A stretch of DNA of 64,000 nt from Trematomus loennbergii (Eukaryota > Chordata > Actinopteri > Perciformes > Nototheniidae): positions 28,439,811 to 28,503,810 of the forward strand of contig JAAOOA010000006.1 in assembly GCA_012861695.1 (NCBI GenBank), in the 5' to 3' direction. The notes below the pieces were generated by a model. The model made no database searches. It worked only from the letters and a program-made list of their open reading frames with translations, and was not told where the DNA came from. The position numbers and the translations under genes are program-made. Each line of letters begins with the position of its first letter. Within the stretch, counting starts at the first letter, position 1. This document shows positions 22,796-33,599 of this stretch, piece after piece.

Positions 22796-22902
22796 AAGGA
22801 GAGGTGTCATGCTTTTCCGGTTATTACCCGTCCCTTGTGTGTTATGAAGGTTTTTATGCATGTAAACGGTGTGCAGAGTCAAAACCTCAAAGTACACCCT
22901 AT
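22796..22902 (+). mobile_element. MITE M2 fragment with TTAAAGGAGAGG start
   Basis: It starts after TTAA with AAGGAGAGGTGTCATGC, a Kolobok/T2-style terminus, and matches the split MITE at 16243-16339 plus 19556-19645 in opposite orientation. It is cut at 22902 by a hAT end. Confidence 0.65.
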
Positions 22903-23265
22903 AGCAGGGGTCGGCAACCCCTGGCACGCGTGCCAGCATTGGCACGCGGCACCGTAACCAGTGGCACACTAGGAATAAGTGGAATAAGTGTGCAAAATAT
23001 TTAAATTGTATTTTCGGATCCTGAACGAGACCTCCGCCAGAGCGCGTCTCCCCGTTACCTGCAGAAGGAAGCCATGCACGCAGGGCAGCCCCGCTCTCTT
23101 TAACCCAGGTGACTTTCTGCCGCTTTCCTCCGTGGTGCAGGGCTGATCGTTTCACCACAGAGGAAAGCACTTCACAAATTGCAGTACCCATAAGGAGCTG
23201 TACAAATGCCGCAGTTTTGCGTGGCTGTGTCTTTAGTTGAAAGCCCAGTGGCGATCTGCTCATCT
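22903..23265 (+). mobile_element. hAT fragment (one end plus internal block)
   Basis: It begins with CAGGGGTCGGCAACCCC, a hAT (Charlie-like) end. About 250-360 bp inward it carries a block that matches 17049-17160 in inverted orientation. In both elements this block lies a similar distance from the corresponding end once the nested 2.1-kb element is removed. The other end is not recognised, so it is probably truncated. Confidence 0.6.
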
Positions 23266-23565
23266 CTCATCTAAATAATATGCTACAAAGGGGCGGACTG
23301 GCCATCTGTGTGTTGAACTTTCCTGTCGGCTCCCAGACCATAGTCGAGGAGGGCAGAAGCAACAAGCTTCAGGTTCAATAACCCACTTTAGCTTAAATGA
23401 CTGGAGAGAGGCGAGCTCTTCTTGGGAGGCCGTTTTAGCTGTTCTTCTGTTTCACAAAATACATCACAGACCTCTGTTTTTCTGCTGCCTCGTTTCACTT
23501 CCAGAAACATAAACACGCTCGCTCACTCTCGCTCTACCATCCACACACACACATGCACACGCCAC

Positions 23566-23570
<5 letters not shown>

Positions 23571-23604
<34 letters not shown>
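23571..23604 (+). repeat. TC microsatellite
   Basis: About 17 TC units. Confidence 0.9.
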
Positions 23605-23609
<5 letters not shown>

Positions 23610-25321
23610 GGGACAGCGATCTCATCTCACTCTCCATGACCCTAATATCATAACATGTGTGTTCTGGAGAATCACAGAATGGACGATCGTCCTTATTATT
23701 ATGCCGTTTAAACCAATTATTTAAATGGGTTTGTTAAATTCGGTATCATGTAAGTTGCGCTGACAGGTCCACACACTGCTTCCCCGCAGCGAGGCCCCCC
23801 CCCCCTCCTGTTGATAGTTCACGAGCGTCAAGCTCCACAACCCCACCCCATGAGTTATATTTGTGGAAAGCTTAAAACTTGGATTCACAATAGCTGAATT
23901 GTCCTCCAGTAAAGAAAAGAAAAAGAAGAACAAGAAAGAGCTGAATGTCAGAGGAATCAGCAGAAGAAGACTGACAGGAAGTAAACACTATGTTACCAGA
24001 CGGGTAAATGGAAAAGAAAATGTGAAAAGACTTGGCCAGTTACAGAAAACCTTGAACAGTGCTGCCTGCGTTTTAGGTAACGTTGCTGTTGCCGCAGTTC
24101 TAACCATTGCTACTCAGTAGAATGGACTATATGTTTTGTTTCCGGGATCCTGCTCGCCATGTCAAGATTATTTTCTCATTAATATGTGGCTTGCTGCACA
24201 TTATCCATCACATAGCGTTTGCCTACACTTCTTTTTAAATGGCCCTTTATTTAGGTGGCTAGATTGTTTTGCTGCTGCCTTCTCCACAGCAGTACAATGC
24301 ATTGTCTTTATGCAGGTTCTCCAAACTGGGGGCATGCCAACCACAATCTACTGGTGCTACACTTAACCATCCCTTAATGCTGCGGTGACAGTACAGCACT
24401 GTCTAGCATTGTGACAGAGGCAGACAATTTGCACACCAGCTACTGTACCAAAAGCTGCAAGGAAATACTCTTTTCATCTCTACCTGTTTGCTGTTGTCAG
24501 GGGTACACATACAAACAACACATTGCAAGCAGGTTTAACTGGAATGTGCTGAATAAACAGCCTTTGGCTCAACACATTAGTCAATTAGATCTAGCTGATA
24601 AAGTGGGGTTTTAGCATGCAGTATATTGGCGTTTCCATCGTTGTCTAAGACATGCACTAATGGCTGAGTTGGCATGCTATGTATTTTCAATTTACAGTGT
24701 TTAACCCTGGCATAATAACCTCCAATACATCTCTCTCTCACACTAAAACACATACAATTGTGGCCAGAACAACGCTTTCTGCAATTAAAGTTTATAAATA
24801 AAACTGCTTTGAAATCAGTGTGCCTGATAGTTTTACATCCTACTGGCATTCATCTTGTTTGTTGGGATCTTTTTAGCTGAAGCACAACAGCACTTTTTCA
24901 TCAAATTAACTCACCAGGCACAATGCAAGAATAAGTGGAGTGTTTCTAAATGAGGCAGCAATCACTGGGCTCAGCCGGGGTGTAGCACTTCATTCAGATC
25001 GTGTGGGAATATCTGTCAGAGTGTATGATTGTTAAAGGCTGAGACTTGGAAGTGTTCACACATTCAAGCTCAACTGATGATAATCAATCTTGATTTTCTG
25101 TTTTTTTTTCTTCCAGGACAGCTTTTTATTGTGACAATGAAAGGAATGAGCTATTTCAGAGAGAGATGGATTATATTTGAGTGGCACTATGGTTATAAAA
25201 TGATCATAGTTGTCTTAAAATGTGAACTGCCTGTAGTAAGTAGACATCTGTGTTCATTTCCACTAAATGTAGTTTTAAGGCCAATAAAACATTGAACAAT
25301 CCGCCCTAACCTGAAGTTTTA

Positions 25322-26284
25322 GGCTGGTGCCCCACGAGGACGAAAACGTGTGTATCCGCATATTTCTCTTGCGTATAGCCCTTTTTGCCACCGAGGCCGT
25401 AACTAAACGATAGAAATGGACCCCGCAAACGATAACGGGTCCCAAGGTGGATAGATCTGGAAACGGAGCGCTCTGGGGGGTCAAACGGCTCCGTGTGATC
25501 GCCTCTATACGATCATTTTCTGATAATGATGACGCAATAGCCCGCCTCTCCCCACCTCTGCTGCTCACCCCCGCGTCAAAGTAAACTGCACACTGAATTC
25601 AGATTATTTATCTTTCTCGATATGGACATAAACGCGAGTGAAGTCTAATCTGACAGGACGGAGACACGCAGCTCCTCCCGCTGTGATGCAGCGGGAGCAA
25701 AACACACACTTCAAGTCAGATCATCCACCCTTAGCTATTTTATTACCTCTCAAACTACCTAAACTAGTTTATAAATATGTTTATTTTTACTGTCGGGTCA
25801 CTCATTACTGGATCAGCTGCTGCATGAGACAGACACTGACGCTGTCAGAAAGAGGGAGGAAAAAGAGAGGCTCCGTGTATTTTATTATTATATAGAGTCG
25901 TTATTCATTTGTTTTAAAGCTCAATAAATAACAAAGAAGACCTTTGACCGGCACTTTTATAATTTTGTCCGGAAGATTGAAACTTTAACACACGTTGACC
26001 GACGAAAAACTCTGCCCGGTTCCCTCGGCCCCCACCGCGGAGAATAAACAGAAGGGCAACCATGACAACCATTCTTCTTCGCTGCTTTTGTGGAGGAAGT
26101 TACAGCGCCACGTACAGGCTCGGCATATGTACTGCAGCTTTTCCAGCGGTTGGAGCTAAACGGAGCTGTCTCGTGTGAACAGACATTATCCGGTGTCTAT
26201 TGCGTATGGACGGAAGCCTTTTTTGCGATTGAGATTGCGTTTGTGTATGCGTTTTCCCGTATGCGTCCTCGTGGGGCACCAGCC
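25322..26284 (+). mobile_element. Harbinger-type MITE, H2 family, complete (963 bp)
   Basis: The ends GGCTGGTGCCCCACGAGGAC and its exact complement are perfect inverted repeats of about 20 bp. TTA is duplicated at 25319-25321 and 26285-26287, the usual PIF/Harbinger target. There is no transposase. The interior (about 25805-26145) is clearly related to the interior of the Kolobok-like MITEs at 1434-2389 and 49276-50244, although the ends are unrelated. Confidence 0.85.
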
Positions 26285-26959
26285 TTAATTAGCCACACCA
26301 ACCATTTTATTAACCCAAGGAAGACCTGTTGATACTCTGGTACTTTATCAACAGATGGCTATTTTCACTAATAATAATAATTCTAATACATACAATTAAT
26401 TGAATATTATATCTTCCAACAGTTGTAACGTGTAAAATGTCTTCAACTTCACAATACTGACCACAAAACACAACACCATTTTGACACATTTTAGCGGACA
26501 GGAAAATCATTATAGCCATGTTGGGAAATGATAATAATGTAATTTGGTCCATTCTACAAATGATTGATAACGCTCTTTTAAAATAAAAAACGTCACAACA
26601 TTTAAAAAAAGAAAAGCTTTATCCATAGGCCAGTGAAAGCTTTTCCTCTTGAAGATCAAACAGGACATTTTTGTCAGGTCTAGTTTAGTTGTTATGAGGA
26701 AAATCGCCCCAATTCCAGATGAATTCCAAAATGAATCTGTACAGTAGGCAATTGAAAAATACTTTTGTAGCTTGAATTTTTATTTCTGTTTGTAGAAGTA
26801 CTGACGAATAACGTTTGAGCTGGCTTTGGTCGTTTTTAGGTAGGTCAAGTCAAATCTCGCAACCCATTGGTTATTAACTGACAGACATCAACAGATATGT
26901 GTGAATTTATGCAGATATACATAAAAGAAGTTGTCTCTTAACTCCATTCCATTATGCTA

Positions 26960-27012
26960 CTGCAACGCAAACATTTCCCAAATTGGGATCAATAAAGTAC
27001 TTATCCATCTTG

Positions 27013-27043
<31 letters not shown>
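26960..27043 (+). repeat. LINE 3' tail with TATC microsatellite
   Basis: AATTGGGATCAATAAAGTAC followed by a TCTATC array is a common fish non-LTR retrotransposon 3' end. The coding part is absent (5' truncation). Confidence 0.55.
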
Positions 27044-27391
27044 GAAGTTGCTAATCGGAAAACAAACAATGACCATTGCACATATGGGGTTGTCTTGTCC
27101 CGAATATCTGTTAGCTTCACCCGAACTTCAACAAATATTGCCTCTTGCCCCTAGAAGGTTATGGTCAGCTATTGGTCCGACTGAGGCCACTCCATGGACA
27201 CTTTTTCGCCTTTAGTTTAGCTGTTGATGACTTGGATAATTTCGTGTTTGTTTTTTTAAGGTGCCAAATTGTTTTTAAGGTGACCAAATTGTTTTATGTT
27301 TAGGTTTGAAATGTGCTGCTTAAAATTACCATTTGTGCCTGGCAAACTTCTTCCTTTATTACAACGGGTTTTGCCAATATATCCAATTTAT

Positions 27392-28395
27392 TCAAAAAAA
27401 TTAAAATGTGTCGTAAAACTGTGAAGTAACACTTTGTTTGTGTGAAACCGCTCAATGAACTACATCTCCCGTCGCGCACCACACACCAAGACGGCCGTCA
27501 CGTTGGCACATTTCACTTCTTTCTTTCAGAATGAGGCGAAAAGTATTAAAAGAGGTGAAATCACTACTCTGGGCATGTTGAGAGCTGTACATACACAAAA
27601 GGGGAGTTAGTCGGTTCCGTAAGAGCCAGCATGCGGGACCGGGGTTCTGGGATTTGTAGCCCTTGTAGTTGCATATTTTTCATAGTCTTATATTTCAACA
27701 GATTTACGACAAACTGTGACTTTTTTGACATGGAAATGATTTTTTAAGATTGACAAACATCATATGTGTAATTTGTGGCACAATTCAAAAGGGATCGAAA
27801 GATATGCTTCTCCCCCCATTGACTTCAATAAATACTGTGGAGGAAACTTCTGTGTAGTAATGCATGGAGTCACCGACTCAGGAAGGAGACACGGTGAGAG
27901 TTGGAGCTTTGATGTCAAACACTGATGGGTTTATTCAGAGTATTCGGCCGGAGGATTCACATCACAAATCAAAGAGTCAGAGGTTCTGACCACACGGTAG
28001 AGTTGCCACGTCAATTCTGAAGAACCTCTCTCTATGCTAGACCTTTAACTGGTTCACAGAGAATCAACATCTCTGAAGGAGTAGACTAAACACTGAATCA
28101 CCTGCGTCCAACGCTCATGGCCTCAAGGATTTCACATCCTAGAGCCCACAAACACCGATAAAGAAGTGCCTCAGTGTTCCCACAACAATTACCCTTCGTG
28201 CCAGACAAGTTGACCGGTCACACACTGGTGACAACAACACATATGGCACCAAGGCCTTTCCTTAAAGTAGATAACACATGTCAGAGTAAAAGGTTAGATA
28301 TCTAGAAGAATTATTCCTTAACACATACTTTTTCTGAAACAAGGTCCCATGGGTCGGAAGTAGATGGGCGGGACTTCGCCTCTCTATAGCTTTAT
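27392..28395 (+). mobile_element. Foldback/MITE element F, copy 1, interrupted by a solo LTR
   Basis: The stretches AATGTGTCGTAAAACTGTGA (left) and its partner TACGACAAACTGTGAC... (right), with the AAACATCATATGTGTAAT and GGGATCGAAAGATA blocks, match the foldback inside the element at 55995-58285. The right end reads GGAAGTAGATGGGCGGGACTT. The right arm is split at 27836-28325 by an LTR. The left arm is shortened. No coding capacity. Confidence 0.65.
27836..28325 (-). mobile_element. Solo LTR of a retroelement (490 bp)
   Basis: On the minus strand it begins TGTGTTAAGG and ends TTTCCTCCACA, with an AATAAA polyadenylation signal about 100 bp before the end, the usual U3-R-U5 order. Comparison with the uninterrupted F copy places the insertion precisely. 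Flanking bases suggest a short ATAC duplication, though the exact boundary is ambiguous by a base. No internal retroviral or Gypsy genes are present. Whether it comes from an endogenous retrovirus or a Gypsy-type element cannot be told from the LTR alone. Confidence 0.65.
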
Positions 28396-28552
28396 TCTTC
28401 TCCATCACAATGTTCAATTTGATGAGTGCATTTTGATGTTGTCCTTTCATATTTGTGTTGAAGTTCTATTAATTCTGGCCACGTGACGCTCATTATATAT
28501 ATGCGTGTTGTTTTTATGAATGAACCTGTTTCACAAAGAAATGACGGAGGCA

Positions 28553-28640
28553 TAAATTAATAATACATTTGATTTATATAGCACACTTTAAAGACAACGT
28601 CATCTCAAGGTGCTTCACAAAGCAAAGGGGAAAAAAAAAA
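28553..28640 (+). repeat. Retroposon tail-like fragment
   Basis: GATTTATATAGCACACTTTAAAG and CAAGGTGCTTCACAAAGC resemble the fragment at 2694-2775 in organisation. Class uncertain. Confidence 0.4.
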
Positions 28641-29727
28641 GAAGATATCTAAAGGACTATATTGGATAAAATATGGCAATATAAAAAATTAAAATAAAAG
28701 GTTAAGAGCATAAAAGGTTTAAAAATAAATAAATAAAGTAAAGGACAGTCAGTAAAATGCGGTGTTGAACAGGTGGGTCTTGAGGCATTTCCTAAAAACT
28801 GAGAGTAGTAGTTATAACACAAAGAAGTCCAGCTCCAAGGAAACATAATTACCTATGTGGGCTGTTATTGTTATAATGACTTATGGTTTGGAGCTCTTGC
28901 GTCATATGCTGTTCATACGTCAGCTACTGAAGCAATTAGCTACCCTGCCTGGACTCAGTTAGCCACTCATTATGATGGATAAATGCACAAATATTGTACA
29001 TGTGTATTTAAAACTACAGCCTGCTTGTTTGAAGAGGATGGTGCTCTGTATCTCCATCCCAGGCTTAAAGCTAGAAAAGGGCAATGTTTTGTTATAAATG
29101 ATTAATGGTGACTCAGTTTAGCTGGAATTAATAGGTACACACTAAACTATCACAAATGCATTGTTAAGGGTCGAGGATGCACTTTTGTATCTGTTGCTTT
29201 TCTGTTGTTAATGCATTGTAAGAAACAACAAGATGGATACTAATGATCTGAATACGACTGACTCGACTGTTATGTACTCCATGCTGCCTAATCAATTATT
29301 GAATAACTATGCAATTACCAGCAGATTGTTAAAACTGAAATAGACTCCAGCAATAAGTTTTCTCTGCATCAAATCCGTGTTACCTCTCACAGTTGCTAAA
29401 TGTTATATATAAAAAATATTTTGAGGCAAATTTGTTATCCCCTGACTTTTCTTCTTGTGCTATCACAAGGTTGACATTTGTGGTTTGGGGTTAAATGTTG
29501 CATCAATTGTTGGAGGGATTGATATAAAAAAAATGTCATGTCCCCTGAAGATTGAAACTTGTCCAATGTTTTGGTTTAGGACCACATACCTGCAAAACTA
29601 AAGACAGATTCCCATCAGTCATATATTTAGAAAATGTAAGCATGCAAACAAACTAGACTATACCGATGGTATCCAATGAATCAGGATAAACACCTTGGGA
29701 CCATTGCATCATGTACTTTAGTGCAAT

Positions 29728-30361
29728 AGCCGCGTTCACACCGGAGTACTTTTCCCCGTACTTTTCGCGTTTAGTTCCGTTAGTACCCCTTATGTCGCGT
29801 TCACACCAAAAAGAGTACTGAGTGCCGGGAACTTTTACCCCCATTTTTAGTGCCTGCTGAGAGATGGTACTTTCCTGGGGGAAAAGTGCCCCAGTTCTGG
29901 TTGGCTGGGCGAATTGCAAACCACGCCCCGTAAAACTCTGAAATGTTTTGTAGAGCCGCCATTTTATTATCCTCGCATTAGCATTATTAGCATTAGCATT
30001 CACCCAGCGCACAAACGCAGAGAGACTAACTTATAGCAACACAAAATAAAAACATGGGAGCGGTGGAGATGAGGAGGTGTCGGCGTTCTGGCGATTTACT
30101 CGGAAGGCTTCAGTAGAAGCTGCTGGGAGTCCCAGCAGCTTCTACTGAAGCCAGTCCCCAACTCTGCAGTATACGCCGTGAAGTTGTTTGCGGCCTGCCA
30201 GTAAACCCAAAGCAGAAGAAGACGAAGTGACGTCAGCGGCTCATTTGCGTAATCTTCCCTCAGGGAACTTATTCCGGTGTGAACGCGATCTGTACTAAGT
30301 GCCCTGGGGTACTAAGTGCCGGGGCACTAAGTACGGCAAAGTACATGGTGTGAATGCGTTT
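29728..30361 (+). mobile_element. PIF/Harbinger MITE, H1 family (634 bp)
   Basis: The left end AGCCGCGTTCACACCGGAGT pairs with a diverged inverted right end near 30340-30361. AAT flanks both sides (29725-29727, 30362-30364), a 3-bp duplication. Ends and sub-terminal blocks match the large copies at 30525-33573 and 36984-44262, of which this is a deleted derivative. The centre holds a perfect 47-nt palindrome at 30106-30152. Confidence 0.85.
30106..30152. repeat. Perfect 47-nt palindrome in the H1 MITE
   Basis: Two 23-nt arms (starting GGCTTCAGTAGAAGCTGC) around a single G. The same palindrome occurs at 55677-55723. Confidence 0.95.
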
Positions 30362-31248
30362 AATGATTCCTCAACGTAAGAACTATTGCATTACTAGTTA
30401 TTCACAAGGGTATAAGACTACTGTAAAAAATCCTGGTTCAGCACACATTATAGATTCTGGACATAAATATGACCATGTTTTTTCAAAAGTACCTTGTTTA
30501 GTCTGGACTTTCTGTACTGTCAATAGCCGCGTTCACACCGGAGTACTTTTCACCGTACTTTTCGCGTTTAGTTCCGTGAGTACCCCTTATGTCGCGTTCA
30601 CACCAAAAATCGTACTTAATCTCGGGTACTTTTACCCCCATTTTTAGAGAGAGCGTACTTTTCTGTGGGTGAAAAGTGCCCCAAAAGTGCCCCAGTGCTG
30701 ATTGGCTGGGCGAATTGCAAACCACGCCCGTACAACTGTGAAAATGTTGTGTGGAGACGCCATTGTTTTTCCTCGCTACAAACGTTGGGTTTGTTTTTGA
30801 AAGCAGTTATGGCAAGCATCAAGAAATGATGAGGAGGTGTCGGCGCTTCTGGAGATCTACGCCGAGGACGCGACCCAGGGAATGCTACTGAAGCCAGTTC
30901 AGTAGCTTTCACTCGACCTGGGAATCGTGCACAGCCGGCTAAAAATAAAGAAACTCAGGACTACAAACGGCGGATTCAGTGGCCAACGATGACTACCACG
31001 ACGAAGGTAAAATCAACTACATGCACTGGGGTTTTAATCTGCACAATAATGGTCTCAGATGTACTTTTATTTGCTCAGTAGATCAAGCTAGCCATGCTAG
31101 GCTGAATAGGCTAACACCGGCCCCGAGCTAGCTACATCTAGCTAGCTAGATATTCTCGGCCGCTATGAAAACGTTTTGACTTGTGAATAACTGTGCAGTG
31201 TTTCTGTAATTTGCTTCACTAACTCATGGCACTAATCGTCTGTTTCAG

Positions 31249-31343
31249 GCGAGGATGGACAACTCTCGGGATTGGAAACAAGCGAGCTTTGCATTCTAGA
31301 TCACAGCGCTGGTCGTCCTCCTTACCAGCAACCAAACGCAAAG
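31249..31343 (+). pseudogene. Harbinger accessory (Myb/SANT-like partner) internal exon remnant
   Basis: It follows a TGTTTCAG acceptor and ends at a GTACAC donor. The open frame, preceded in the upstream exon by an acidic stretch, reads EDGQLSGLETSELC and continues to QQPNAK. Position between the left end and the terminal exon, and synteny with the same place in the copy at 36984-44262, suggest it belongs to the second Harbinger protein. Moderate certainty only. Confidence 0.4.
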
Positions 31344-31549
31344 GTACACACACTGTAACTTTGTCTTGAAAGAACGTTACGCATCGAACTGATGTTCACA
31401 ATCATGTTTATTTCATAATATTCATCATATTTTATGTTTAACTTGCCTCAACAACATTAAACAAAGTTCAAGCATACATGAAGCACTCTTCAAAAAGGAA
31501 CAATCCTCCGTGTTTGAACCTCTTAAATCGCTGCATAGCCGATTTATTT

Positions 31550-31985
31550 GGACTGGATTATCCCAGAGAGGCTAAACATTCTTTATAACACAGTTTCAGA
31601 TTTGTGAAACCTTAATTCTATTTGTGAAAATACAAAAAAGAGAGATTTTAGTGCTTTTTCATCCTGGCCACATTAGACCAGGTCCTGATCTAAAACCACT
31701 ATACCTAGACTCATCAAATCTGGACTGGATTATCCCAGAGAGTCAAAAGATTCTTTATAACACAGTTTCAGATTTGTGAAACCTTAATTCTATTTGTGAA
31801 AATACAAAAAAGGGAGATTTCAGTGCTTTTTTACATGTAGACCACATTAGACCAGGTCCTGATCTAAAACCACTATACCTAGACTCATCAAATCTGGACT
31901 GGATTATCCCAGAGAGGCTAAACATTCTTTATAACACAGTTTCAGATTTGTGAAACCTTAATTCTATTTGTGAAAATACCAAAAA
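31550..31985 (+). repeat. About 173-bp tandem repeat, 2.5 copies
   Basis: GGACTGGATTATCCCAGAGA recurs at about 31550, 31722 and 31896. Units are nearly identical through TTCAGATTTGTGAAACC and AATTCTATTTGTGAAAATAC. It lies in the intron of the accessory gene and is not seen in the other Harbinger copy. Confidence 0.9.
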
Positions 31986-32058
31986 AACATTCCTAGTATG
32001 TTGTAAAACTACATGGCGACTAAACAGATCTTGTATCTTGCTTATTTTCCCCTCTTAG

Positions 32059-32237
32059 GAAAGCGGACACGGGATGCGAATTTCTTTGACACCGCCCAGG
32101 CGTTGGAGGACCGGCGTGCCGTGGTGAAAGAGTCGATGCACGGGGATCAGATGGTGCTGTTCACCAAGGCCCAGGAAACGGAGGACAAGATGCTCACCAG
32201 TTCATTTTATATTATTGTTATTACTGTTATTATATAG
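32059..32237 (+). pseudogene. Harbinger accessory protein, terminal exon remnant
   Basis: The acceptor CCCTCTTAG ends at 32058. The frame DTAQALEDRRAVVKESMHG and LFTKAQETEDKML is a charged helix matching the corresponding exon at 38411-38593 of the other large copy (shared DT-MA-DRRA-V-KE pattern). In PIF/Harbinger elements the second gene encodes a SANT/Myb-like partner that helps the transposase bind and enter the nucleus. The phase does not join cleanly to 31249-31343, consistent with a one-base indel or decay. Confidence 0.5.
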
Positions 32238-32884
32238 TCTTGATACAACTGACACTTTATTTTATATTGATAATGTTAATTTACATGTACAACTTCTATT
32301 TTATTTACATTAAAAATGTGAACTTCTATTTACTGTTAAACAGATCCTGTAGCTTGCTTATTTCTCCTGACACTTTATCTTTAGTGACCGTAGCATCCTA
32401 TACATCACATGTAAGTGATTATTCTGATACCATCATGTTTCATCGGTTATAAACTGGCAAAGCTTTATTTGTCATTTATCATCAATGTTGCAACCTTGTG
32501 GAGGAATGGCAGGGGCACATACACAAATATGATAATTTATATCATTTTAAATATTATTTGACCTAAAACTAAATGTTTTTATGATTGTCCTCTGAGGAGG
32601 ACATGGGGATTTGCAAACTTTTAATTCCCCCCCCATTTTACACAACACAAAATGGAGTCCACTATGGGCCGAAACTAACATGTATGTTTATGGCAGACGG
32701 ATGCAGTGGGTCTCAGGAAGATAAATAATAACGGTGGGTTTGCTGCTGAGCCTATTTACTGTGCATACAACACACCTGGCACAGTTTATTGTTATTATAT
32801 TGCCACACTGTACACTATTGTAATGTTGCCTGTCTTGACTGGAAAATAAAAGAGAAACAAAAGCACTGTACAAAAGATCATCTT

Positions 32885-33224
32885 TATTGTCAAAATGTTT
32901 ACAATTTACACGCTGTTCAGATGCCTCATAAAGCTGGGTCGCCGGTAAGGCAGTCCATTCGTCCCTGTACTCATTACTTTCACAAAGGTTATGTAATATG
33001 CAACATGCTGCCACCTGGAATGTGATCTTGTCCATCTTGCAGTCGTTTCTTTTCATCAAGCACCGCCACCTGCCCTTCAGTCTGCCAAAAGCGTTCTCCA
33101 CCACCACTCGTGCTCGGCTTGTTTTGTTATTGTACGCAAGTTGCTCAGGCTGCATTAACTCAGTTACAAAGCTGTATAACATGAGCACAAACAGCACAAC
33201 TTCAGTCGACTCCATCTCCATCAT
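32885..33224 (-). pseudogene. PIF/Harbinger transposase, N-terminal tip fused to C-terminal part
   Basis: PIF/Harbinger transposases cut and insert DNA through a DDE (DDE_Tnp_4) domain. Here the frame starts MMEMESTEVVLFVLMLYSFV, then passes directly at LMQPEQLAYNNK into the C-terminal catalytic end with VVENAFGRLKGRWRCL, where the E is the expected third catalytic residue, and ends in AACCILHNLCE. The helix-turn-helix part and both catalytic aspartates are absent. The copy at 43456-44039 retains the N-terminal portion missing here, which shows that this is an internal deletion. Not functional as a transposase alone. Confidence 0.85.
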
Positions 33225-33599
33225 GTCTGAGGTCGGAAGGTAAACAACAGACGCCTAATGTACAGCGAGTGGGTGGGCGTCGCAGTATACGCGGGAAGTT
33301 TTTCTTCTTCTTCTCTTGTTTTGCAGCGGATTGCAAACAACTTTAAGGTGCATACCGCCACCTACTGTACTCGCCGTGAAGTGGTTTGTGGCCTGCCAGT
33401 AAAGCCAAAGCAGAAGAAGAAGAAGTGACGTCAGCGGCTCATTTGCGTAATCTTCCCTCAGGGAAAAGTACTCCGGTGTGAACGCGATCTGTACTAAGTG
33501 CCCTGGGGTTAAAAGCGCCGGGGCTCTTAGTGCCGGAACTAAGTACAGGAAAGTACTTGGTGTGAACGCGGCTAATGTGATCCAAAACTAAATGACAGG

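Larger units (their letters stand above)
30525..33573 (+). mobile_element. PIF/Harbinger element, H1 family, large copy with partial genes (3049 bp)
   Basis: The inverted ends AGCCGCGTTCACACC are perfect over 15 bp and extend with mismatches. AAT is present on both sides (30522-30524, 33574-33576). It carries pieces of both standard Harbinger genes in convergent order: accessory protein exons on the plus strand (31249-31343 and 32059-32237) and a transposase fragment on the minus strand (32885-33224). The transposase has lost its middle. A tandem repeat of about 173 bp expands an intron at 31550-31985. Confidence 0.85.

Noticed and set aside
22793..23263. 156-residue minus-strand frame
   Set aside because: It crosses the junction of a MITE and a hAT fragment and shows no transposase motif in that frame.
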